NCBI RefSeq assembly: GCF_042186555.1
Contig: NC_133330.1
Span: 168,117,266 to 168,181,265, forward strand
Direction of reading: 5' to 3'
DNA from: Aquarana catesbeiana
Lineage: Eukaryota > Chordata > Amphibia > Anura > Ranidae
Length of the DNA: 64,000 bases
Shown: piece by piece, positions 55,488-64,000 of the stretch
Numbering within the stretch: the stretch's first letter is position 1
How the letters are laid out: every line of letters begins with the position of its first letter
Program-made: the position numbers and the translations under genes
The notes under the pieces: model-generated
Seen by the model: only the letters and a program-made list of their open reading frames with translations
Told to the model about the DNA's origin: nothing
The model's database searches: none

Positions 55488-55842
55488 TTATATCATATCA
55501 CCTTTCCAACTAAATTCACTAGCAGGGCTCATAAAATACTCAACCAATTGATCCCTTATTGTGAAACCAACTGTTGGACCACGAACAGGAACAAACTCGG
55601 GTTTAGAAACGGGTTCTAAATTGTGTGCCAATGTGTCCTCAAAATTTGCACCGTCTCTCTCCCATACCAGATTATGTAGCACACATGCTGCTTTTATTAC
55701 TTTACTCACATTTTCTATCTTCAAATTGATTCGTTTGTTGACTTGTTGAATTGACTTGTTGGCAAGTATTCCAAAAGCACATTCGACTAGCCTGCGTGCC
55801 CGACAGAGACGGTAAATGAATATTCTCTTACGAGGGTCGAGA
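55488..55842 (-). pseudogene. Harbinger transposase C-terminal fragment, second lineage
   Basis: The minus-strand frame is open through 'YRLCRARRLVECAFGILANK' (the third catalytic acidic residue, E) and 'VSKVIKAACVLHNLVWERDG', the classic C-terminus, to the stop at 55488. It differs strongly from the element at 34637 ('YQLARARRVVENTFGILASR' there). The N-terminal part is missing because a hAT element begins at 55844. Confidence 0.88.
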
Positions 55843-56269
55843 TTAGGGATGAGCTTCGTGTTCGAGTCGAACCCATGTTCGACTCGAACATCGTCTGTTC
55901 GATCGTTCGCTGAATTGCGAACGATATGGGCCGTTCACGCCAAAATCATGTGGCGCGTCACGGCCCATAATTCACTGTGGCATCGCAGTGCATTGCTGGC
56001 TGATGATTGGCCAAGCATGCACTATGACCCGCATGCTTGGCCAATCACAGCGCCGTTTGAACAGAGAGCCGTAATTGACCAAAGCCAAGGAGGCTTTGGC
56101 CAATTATGGCTCAGGGGATTTAGTACACGCCCCACACTATATAAGGCCGCCTGCACGGCGCCCCTGTGTAGTGTGTGTTCCGGCGTTGAAAGAGATAGAC
56201 AGAGAGACAGTGTCATTTGATTTAAGTTAGATAGATTAGGCAGGACAGTCAGTGAGTTAGATGCACTTA

Positions 56270-56288
56270 CAGTGTATTGTGTATACAC

Positions 56289-56319
<31 letters not shown>

Positions 56320-56331
56320 CATCCCAGGTGT

Positions 56332-56400
<69 letters not shown>
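56270..56400. repeat. TA and GT microsatellites in the hAT 5' region
   Basis: (TA) tracts at 56285-56318 and 56350-56396 separated by a GT tract near 56333-56350. Confidence 0.93.
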
Positions 56401-56402
<2 letters not shown>

Positions 56403-56559
56403 TGTATTCAGTTTAGCTAGATCCGTTCCTGTTATCTTCCTACTGACAGGCAGGCTTGTCTTGTTACAGTATTTACAGCTACCTGAAGAAAATTGCTGGT
56501 GTTCTTTTGATCCTATTAGTACCACAGTCAGGCAGCTAGACTATTTACAGTTAGTGTAG

Positions 56560-58745
56560 TGCATCCTCCTCACAGTGTTCAGTTAAAGCTACAAGTTAGT
56601 TTAGTGTGACCTCTGCACAGTGTTCAGCTAAAACTACAAGTTAGTGTAGTGCGTCCTCCTCACAGTGTTCAGCTAAATCTACAAGTTAGTTTAGTGTGAC
56701 CTCTGCACAGTATTCAGCTAAAGCTACAAGTTAGTGTAGTGCGTCCTCCTCACAGTGTTCAGCTAAAACTACAAGTTAGTGTAGTGCGAGCTCTGCACAG
56801 TGTTCACCTAAAGCTACCTGTAGAAGGTTGGTGGTGTTTTCCTGATCCTATCACTACCGCAGGCAGCTAAATAAGCTACAAGTTAGTTTAGTGCGTCCTC
56901 CTCACAGTGTTCAGCTACAACTACAAGTTAGTGTAGTGCACAGTGTTCAGCTAAAGCTATAAGTTAGGGTAGTGCGTCCTCCTCACAGTGTTCAGCTAAC
57001 GCTACAAGTTAGTGTAGTGCGTCCTCCTCACAGTGTTCAACTAAAACTACAAGTTAGTGTAGTGCGACCTCTGCACAGTGTTCAGCTAAAGCTACAAGTT
57101 AGTGTAGTGCGTCCTCTGAACAGTGTTCAGCTAAAACTACAAGTTAGTGTAGTGCGAGCTCTGCACAGTGTTCAGCTAAAGCTACCTGTAGAAGGTTGGT
57201 GGTGTTTTCCTGATCCTATCACTACCGCAGGCAGCTAAATAAGCTACGGGTTATTTTTTTGCGAGCTCTGCACAGTGTTCACCTAAAGCTACCTGTAGAA
57301 GGTTGGTGGTGTTTTCCTGATCCTATCACTACTGCAGGCAGCTAAATAAGCTACAAGTTCATTTTTTGCGAGATCTGCACAGTGTTCACCTAAAGCTACC
57401 TGTAGAAGGTTGGTGGTGTTTTCCTGAACCTATCACTACCGCAAGCAGCTAAATAAACTACAAGTTAGTTTTTTGCGAGCTCTGCACAGTGTTCACCTAA
57501 AGCTACCTGTAGAAGGTTGGTGGTGTTTTCCTGATCCTATCACTACCGCAGGCAGCTAAATAAGCTACAAGTTAGTTTTTTGCGAACTCTCCACAGTGTT
57601 CACCTAAAGCTACCTGTAGAAGGTTGGTGGTGTTTTCCTGATCCTATCACAACCGCAGGCAGCTAAATAAGCTACAGGTAATTTTTTTGCGAGCTCTGTA
57701 CAGTGTTCACCTAAAGCTACCTGTAGAAGGTTGGTGGTGTTTTCCTGATCCTATCACTACCGCAGGCAGCTAAATAAGCTACAAGTTAGTTTTTTGCGAG
57801 CTCTGCACAGTGTTTACCTAAAGCCACCTGTAGAAGGTTGGTGGTGTTTTCCTGATCCGATCACTACCGCAGGCAGCTAAATAAGCTACAAGTTAGTTTT
57901 TTGCGAGCTCTGCACAGTGTTTACCTAAAGCCACCTGTAGAAGGTTGGTGGTGTTTTCCTGATCCTATCACAACCGCAGGCAGCTAAATAAGCTACAGGT
58001 AATTTTTTTGCGAGCTCTGCACAGTGTTCACCTAAAGCTACCTGTAGAAGGTTGGTGGTGTTTTCCTGATCCTATCACTACCGCAGGCAGCTAAATAAGC
58101 TACAAGTTAGTTTTTTGCGAGCTCTGCACAGTGTTTACCTAAAGCCACCTGTAGAAGGTTGGTGGTGTTTTCCTGATCCTATCACTACCGCAGGCAGCTA
58201 AATAAGCTACAAGTTAGTTTTTTGCGAGCTCTGCACAGTGTTCACCTAAAGCTACCTGTAGAAGGTTGGTGGTGTTTTCCTGATCCTATCACTACCGCAG
58301 GCAGCTAAATAAGCTACAAGTTAGTTTTTTGCGAACTCTCCACAGTGTTCACCTAAAGCTACCTGTAGAAGGTTGGTGGTGTTTTCCTGATCCTATCACA
58401 ACCGCAGGCAGCTAAATAAGCTACAGGTAATTTTTTTGCGAGCTCTGTACAGTGTTCACCTAAAGCTACCTGTAGAAGGTTGGTGGTGTTTTCCTGATCC
58501 TATCACTACCGCAGGCAGCTAAATAAGCTACAAGTTAGTTTTTTGCGAGCTCTGCACAGTGTTTACCTAAAGCCACCTGTAGAAGGTTGGTGGTGTTTTC
58601 CTGATCCTATCACTACCGCAGGCAGCTAAATAAGCTACAAGTTAGTTTTTTGCGAGCTCTGCACAGTGTTCAGCTAAAACTACAAGTTAGTGTAGTGCGA
58701 GCTCTGCACAATGTTCAGCTAAAGCTACCTGTAGAAGGTTGGTGG
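56560..58745 (+). repeat. Tandem array upstream of the hAT transposase
   Basis: The left part (56560-57170) has 55-65-bp units around 'CTACAAGTTAGTGTAGTGCG...CACAGTGTTCAGCTAAA'. The right part (57190-58660) has about 14 units of 107 bp containing 'GAAGGTTGGTGGTGTTTTCC' and 'CCGCAGGCAGCTAAATAAGC'. Unit variants recur at exactly 749 bp (7 x 107): for example GCGAACTCTCCACAG at 57582 and 58331. It ends close before the transposase start. Confidence 0.95.
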
Positions 58746-58795
58746 TGTTCATATACTACAGGCAGGCAGTTGATTTTGCTAGCTGCAGTATCAGA

Positions 58796-58796
<1 letters not shown>

Positions 58797-58861
<65 letters not shown>
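58797..58861. repeat. (TA)n microsatellite
   Basis: About 62 bp of pure TA, just upstream of the hAT transposase ATG at 58892. Confidence 0.97.
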
Positions 58862-58864
<3 letters not shown>

Positions 58865-58891
58865 AGCTTAGTGCAGCTACAGGCCATTAGT

Positions 58892-61800
58892 ATGTCTGGA
58901 AGGCCAACAAGGAGAGGCCGACAGTCACAAGCCAATAAAAGAGGGCAAGCAGGCTCTGTGTCTAGAGGCAACAGTGCTGGTCGTGGAGACGGTGCATCCT
59001 CATCAGCACGTGGCCATGGGACATGCTTGGCCTTTTTTTTCGGCAGCTGGCCGTGTTGAGCCGCAACATGCGGAAGACTTGGTTGAGTGGATGACCAAGC
59101 CATCCTCATCCTCCTCATCCTCTCTCACCTATGCTCAGGGTACTTTGTCTGGCAAAGCAGCTGCCAACGCGGCCTCTTCCCTTGGCTCAATGGCATCAGT
59201 GACTCCTTCCCTAGCTCCATGTCCTCCTGAGGAGTCCCTCGAACTGTTTGACCACAGTGTTGGGTACATGCTCCAGGAGGATGCCCAGCGTTTAGAAGGC
59301 TCTGATGATGATACTGAGCTAGATGAAGGCAGTAACGTTAGCACGAACAGAGGGGGTGCCCAAGAAGGACAGCAATCTGGCAGTCATGCTCCCCCTGCTA
59401 CAGCATACTGCCAGGTTTGCTCCAGTGATGAGGAGGGAGGGGATGATGAGGTCACTGACTCAACGTGGGTGCCTGATAGGTGAGAGGAGGAGGAGGAGGC
59501 ACATCACCAACGAGGCAGGATGCCCTCCAGGGGCCAGCCTAAGGGCAGCACACTGACTGCATCACACCCCAAAGCTCCGCATGTGCAAGGCGCTGCTGTC
59601 TCTGCGTGTTATTCCAAAAGTTCTTTGGTGTGGGCCTTTTTTGAGACGAGTGCATTAGATCGCACCGCTGCTATTTGCAACATATGTCTCAAGCGTATCT
59701 CGCGTGGCCAAAACATCTCCCGCTTGGGCACCACATGCTTGACCAGACATATGTTGACCTGCCATGCAGTTTGTTGGCAAGCGTATCTAAAAGACCCACA
59801 CCAAAAAACAAAGGGGACCTCTCCTTGCTCCTCATCGGCTGAGATCTCCAACCCCACTATACTTTCAGTCCTCTCTGAGACCTGCACTGAGAGGAATGAA
59901 GGTGTAGAATTAGGTGTGTCACAGCCAAGTACTTGTGGGCAATCTGCTTTCGGTACACCGACGTCAGATTGTACCAGGCAGATTTCCCTACCCCAGCTGC
60001 TGCACCGCCAAAAGAAGTTCGCTCTCAGCCATCCACATGCCCAGCAGTTGAATGCTAGCTTGGCAAAATTGCTAGCACTTCAACTGCTGCCTTTTCAGTT
60101 GGTAGACTCTGCCCCCTTCCGTGAGTTTGTGGAATGTGCGGTTCCTCAGTGGCAGGTACCCAAACGCCACTTTTTCTCACAGAATTACCGCTGACTCATG
60201 GTCCAGCAGGCATGGACAGGGACGTTACCTAAGTTTCACGACGCATTGGGTGACTCTGCTGGCAACTGGGAAGGATGCAGGACAAGGTGCAGTAGTGTTG
60301 GAGGTTGTTCTGCCACCACGCCTCCAAAATGCCACTAGTAATGATTGTGACACACCTCTCTTCTCCACCCCCTCCTCTTCTTCTTCTTCCTCCATGGCTT
60401 CTACCTGTGCTTTATCCTCGGAACCAGCGGTGCTCCGTAGCCGTTCAAGGGGCTACGCAAGTATGCAGGCCAAAAGATGCCATGCGGTGCTTGAGCTGGT
60501 GTGCTTGGGGGACAGGAGCCACACTGGGGCAGAGGTTCTGTCAGGGGCAGGTTCAGAGGTGGTTGACACCACTCCAACTTAAGGCAGGAATGGTGGTTTG
60601 CAACAATGGCACCAACCTCCTCTCTGCCCTCCGACAGGGACAAATGACCCATGTGCCCTGTTTGGCTCACGTCCTTAACTTGGTGGTGCAGCGGTTCTTG
60701 GGCAGGTACCCGGGCTTACAGGATGTCCTGAGGCAGGCCAGGAAAGTCTGTGTGCATTTCCGCCGGTCATATAATGCCAGTGCTCGGCTGGCAGACCTCC
60801 AAAAGGAGTTTAACCTGCCCAAGAACCGCCTAATCTGTGACATGCCCACCAGGTGGAACCCAACGTTGGCCATGCTGCAGCGGCTGCACACGCAGCAGAG
60901 GGCCATCAATGAGTACCTGTGCGACTATGGCACCAGGACAGGGTCAGGGGAGCTTGTTTTTTTTTCCCCACACCAGTGGGCCATGATCAGGGATGCATGC
61001 ACTGTCCTGTCACCATTTGAGGAGGCCACGAGGATGGTGAGCAGTGACAGTGCATGCATCAGTGACACTGTCCCCCTTGTCCACCTGTTGGAGCACACGC
61101 TGCATGGAATAATGGACAGGGCACTTGAGACAGAACAGAGGCAGGAAGAGGAGGACTTCCTTAGCTCTCAAGGCCCCCTTTATCCAGACAGTGTTCCTGC
61201 GTGCCCACCGATCACACAGGAAGAGGAGGAGGAGGATTCTGTCAGTATGGAGGTGGAGCCTGGCACTCAGCATCAGCAGCAGTCTTTAAGGGATCAGTCC
61301 CAAGAAACACATGGACTTGTATGTGGCTGGGAGGAGGTGGATGCGGACCATGTCGTCCTTAGTGACCCAGAGGACTCCGGACCGAATGCCTCAGCAAACC
61401 TACGCTGCATGTCTTCCCTGATCCTGCAAAGCCTTCGTAAGGATCCTCGTATTCGTGGTATCAAGGAGAAGGACTAATACTGGCAACCCTCCTTGATCCA
61501 TGTTACAAGGGTAAGGTTGCGGACCTTATCTTGCCGTCGCAGAGGGAGCAGAGGATGAAACATCTTCAGGAGGCCTTGCAGAAAGGTCTGTACAACGCGT
61601 TCCCAGAGACTGGGAGGTTACAAACTCCTGTTTCTGGACAACGTGTTGCTGAGGCTTCGGTCAGTCAAAGAAAGAGCGGTGGAGAAGGTGGCCGTCTGAC
61701 TGATGCGTTCAGACAATTTTTTAGTCCGCAGCCCCAAGGTATGATCGGTTCCAGCAACCATCGCCAGCGTCTGTTTTACATGGTGCAGGAATACCTAGGG

Positions 61801-62036
61801 GCAAGATCGGACTTAGACACCTTTCCCACCGAAAATCCTCTGGGTTGAGGATGGATCACTGGCCAGAGCTTGCACAGTATGCAATTGAGCTACTGGCCTG
61901 TCCTGCATCCTGCTTTGTAACCGATCACAGGGTGCGTCTGTCCACCGACTTGGTCGATCGACTGACCTTCATAAAAATGAATCAGTCTTGGATCACCACC
62001 AGCTACCAAGCACCTGATGCTGATGTAACCGAATAA
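58892..62036 (+). pseudogene. hAT (BED-finger) transposase pseudogene
   Basis: ATG 58892 opens 'MSGRPTRRGRQSQANKRG', a basic Ser/Gly-rich N-terminus. After a frameshift near 59040 an acidic region follows, then a TGA at 59481. Next is a BED-type finger, 'AAICNICLKRISRGQN...CLTRHMLTCH' (CxxC...HxxxxH). The catalytic core includes 'MTHVPCLAHVLNLVVQRFL' and 'DMPTRWNPTLAMLQRLHTQQRAI', which is the hAT signature. The C-terminal dimerisation region 'ELAQYAIELLACPAS...RLSTDLVDRLTFIKMNQSW' has lost about 15-20 residues after 'ACPAS'. Several further frameshifts lie at about 60190, 60560, 61475 and 61845. Clearly inactive. Confidence 0.88.
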
Positions 62037-62159
62037 TTTTTTTAAAAATCTCAGATCCCTTCAAAGACTCCCTATGCTGATGCTGAGTGACTATCCTGAG
62101 TAATTATCCTCTTCCTCCTCAATGATCATGCTGATAGCTTGTAAGAACATTTTTGGTTC

Positions 62160-62510
62160 TGGGCGCCGCCACCAGTGCCTAAGGCCCAATTTTTCAGCCC
62201 CTGTTTAACAGGGGCGTGTAATTACAATTTTTGATGCAATACTTTGCAGCAGGGCTCGTTTCTGCATTCCAACTAGAGTATCTGTGAGGGGTTGCAGTGT
62301 TGTGGCACCAGTGCCAAAGGCCCAATTTTTGATGCAATACTTTGCAGCAGGGCTCGTTCCTGCGTTCCAACTAGAGTATCTGTGAGGAGTTGCAGTGTTG
62401 TGGCACCAGCACCAGTGCCTAAGGCCCAATTTTTCAGCCCCTGTTTAACAGGGGCGTGTAGTTACAATTTTTGATGCAATACTTTGCAGCAGGGCTCGTT
62501 CCTGCATTCC
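62160..62510 (+). repeat. Tandem repeat in the hAT 3' region
   Basis: Units of about 110-135 bp containing 'AAGGCCCAATTTTTCAGCCCC', 'TTTGATGCAATACTTTGCAGCAGGG' and 'CCAACTAGAGTATCTGTGAGG', two and a half copies, one with an internal deletion. The array stops abruptly at the junction with the next repeat. Confidence 0.85.
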
Positions 62511-62805
62511 CCGTACTCAGGAGAAGAAACAGAATGTATTTTGGGGTGTAATTTCACATATTCCCATGGCATGTTTAAGCAATATATCATTTAGTTACAA
62601 CTTTGCGCAAAAAAAATAAATAAAAATTGTCTTTTTCCCGCAACTTGTGTCACAATATAAAATATTCCATGGACTCGACATGCCTCTCAGCAAATAGCTT
62701 GGGGTGTCTACTTTCCAAAATGGGGTCATTTGGGGGGGGTTTGAACTGTCCTGGCATTTTATGCACAACATTTAGAAGCTTATGTCACACATCACCCACT
62801 CTTCT
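62511..62805 (-). repeat. Inverted relative of the repeat at 41832-42230
   Basis: In minus-strand reading: 'ATGACCCCATTTTGGAAAGTAGACACCCC', 'TTACACCCCAAAATACATTCT', 'CTGAGTACGG'. Same block order as at 41885-42110. Joins the truncated hAT end on the left. Confidence 0.65.
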
Positions 62806-64000
62806 AACCACTTGAAGACAAAGCCCTTTCTGAAACTTTTTGTTTAAATGCAAGAAAATTACTTTGAACCCTCAATCATATATTTTTTTAAAGCAAAGAC
62901 CCTACAGATTAAAATGGTGGGTGTTTCATTTTTTTTTCACACAGTATTTGCGCAGTGATTTTTCAAATGCATTTTTTTGGGAAAAAACACACTTTTTAAA
63001 ATTTTAATGCACTAAAATACACTATATTGCCCAAATGTTTGGTGAAATAAAAAAGATGATCTTAGGCCGAGTACATGGATACCAAACACGACATGCTTTA
63101 AAACTGCACACAAACGTGCAGTGGCGACAAACTAAATACATTTTTAAAAGCCTTTACAGCTTACCACTTTAGATTTACAGAGGAGGTCTATTGCTAAAAT
63201 TACTGCCCTCGATCTGACCTTCGTGGTGATACCTCACATGCATGGTGCAATTGCTATTTACATTTGACGCCAGACCGATGCTTGCGTTCGCCTTTGCGCG
63301 AGAGCAGGGGGGGACAGGGGTGCTTTTTTTTTTCTTTATTATTTTTTTGCTTTTTTATCTTATTTTTAAACTGTTCCTTTCATTTTTTTTAATCATTTTT
63401 ATAGTTATCTCAGGGAATGTAAATATCCCCTATGATAGCAATAGGTAGTGACAGGTACTCTTCTTTGAAAAAATTGGGGTCTATTAGACCCTAGATCTCT
63501 CCTCTGCCCTCAAAGCATCTGACCACACCAAGATTGGTGTGATAAAATGCTTTCCCAATTTCCCAATGGCGCTGTTTACATCCGGCGAAATCTAAGTCAT
63601 AAAATGCTCGTAGGTTCCGTTTTTTTTAGGCCATAGAGATGATTGGAGCCATTCTGGTCTCTGATCAGCTCTATGGTCAGTTGGCCGAATCACCAGCTGC
63701 ATTCTCAGGTTCCCTGTTGGGACAGGAGAGCCAGAAAAAAACATGGAAGACGGTGGGGGGGCATTCCCTTCCACTGCTTGTAAACACAGTCTAGAGGCTC
63801 ATTAGCCTCTAGGATTGCTTTTACATGAAAGCTGACCGCTGGCTGAAAAGAATGATACCAAGATGATACCTAAACCTGCAGGCATCATTCTGGTATAACC
63901 CCTCAAAGTCCAGCAACATACCAGTACGTTGCTGGTCCTTGTTGGGCATATATTGTAAACTTTTTTTTCATGCAGCCTGTGGGCTGAACGAAAAAAAGAG
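62806..64000 (+). repeat. TTAA-family repeat, copy running out of the window
   Basis: Starts (T)CTAACCACTTGAAGAC and follows the 14981-15727 copy: 'ACAGAGGAGGTCTATTGCTAAAATTACTGCCCTC', 'GTGATACCTCACATGCATGG', 'TTGGGGTCTATTAGACCC', 'TGATACC...CTGCAGGCATCATTCTGGTAT'. Three hairpins conserved in position. The right end is beyond or near the window edge. Confidence 0.7.

Larger units (their letters stand above)
55844..62510 (+). mobile_element. hAT transposon, long 5' array, 3' truncated
   Basis: The left end TAGGGATGAGCTTCGTGTTC is a hAT-type terminus with subterminal TTCGAGTCGAAC/GTTCGACTCGAAC palindromes. Then come a promoter-like part, a tandem array (56560-58745), TA tracts, a BED-hAT transposase pseudogene (58892-62036) and short tandem repeats (62160-62510). 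No matching right end: the sequence switches at about 62511 to a TTAA-family repeat. Inserted into the Harbinger fragment to its left. Confidence 0.8.

Noticed and set aside
56972..57238. 88-codon frame with repeated 'SVQLKLQVSVVRPLH' units
   Set aside because: Product of the tandem array in the hAT 5' region; no start context or homology.

Overview
This window is vertebrate nuclear DNA, most likely from a true frog (Ranidae). It has one recognisable host gene, split by a long intron, in a sea of transposable elements: Harbinger, hAT, Tc1, Ngaro/DIRS, L1/Tx1-like, L2-like and CR1-like elements. The many short inverted-repeat families (for example ends reading TTTCACACTG...CAGTGTGAAAGGGG, or TTAA-flanked CCACTTG...CAAGTGG) are ones I associate with ranid genomes. 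That association is from memory, not from a search. There is no bacterial-type operon, CRISPR array or rRNA, and I recognised no tRNA.

Host gene. PLPP6, a presqualene/polyisoprenoid diphosphate phosphatase of the PAP2 family, lies on the + strand as two coding exons (2813-3251 and 9552-9913) joined by a 6.3 kb repeat-filled intron. The spliced frame is open for 266 codons and carries all three PAP2 motifs. Everything else that codes appears to be transposon-derived.

Layout. 1-1390: decayed L1/Tx1-like ORF2. 1680-2780: repeats upstream of PLPP6. 3252-9551: intron holding a 3' LTR and internal part of an LTR element (5629-8011), a TTAA-type repeat and a pure TA tract. 9914-20700: short inverted-repeat elements and LINE fragments, including a CR1-like LINE interrupted by a SINE-like repeat and a foldback element with a 14-bp target duplication. 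20720-22263: Tc1 element inserted in an L2 tail. 24400-27780: a hAT MITE and two copies of a terminal-inverted-repeat family. 28200-33800: unclassified ranid repeats, a near-perfect 359-bp-arm palindrome and a dead Tc1 fragment.

34637-41831: a full-length 7195-bp PIF/Harbinger transposon with matching ends and a TTA target duplication, inserted in another repeat. It has an intact two-exon DDE transposase (404 aa), an intact two-exon MADF-domain protein (300 aa), a divergently transcribed Myb/SANT-like gene broken by two frameshifts, an inverted diverged copy of part of the MADF exon, and a long internal hairpin. This is the most interesting part of the window. A 794-bp deletion derivative of a related element sits at 53358-54151, inside an L2-like LINE.

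42250-42720: minisatellite. 43230-47860: Ngaro retrotransposon on the - strand (gag, RT, RNase H, tyrosine recombinase, SGNH hydrolase), broken by stops and frameshifts. 48105-48620: nested foldback. 49520-54330: two L2-like LINEs in opposite orientation. 54340-55050: telomere-like CCCTAA/ACTAGT satellite. 55488-55842: fragment of a second Harbinger transposase lineage, cut by a hAT element (55844-about 62510). That hAT has a 107-bp tandem array with 749-bp higher-order structure and a decayed BED/hAT transposase. 62511-64000: more TTAA-family repeat.
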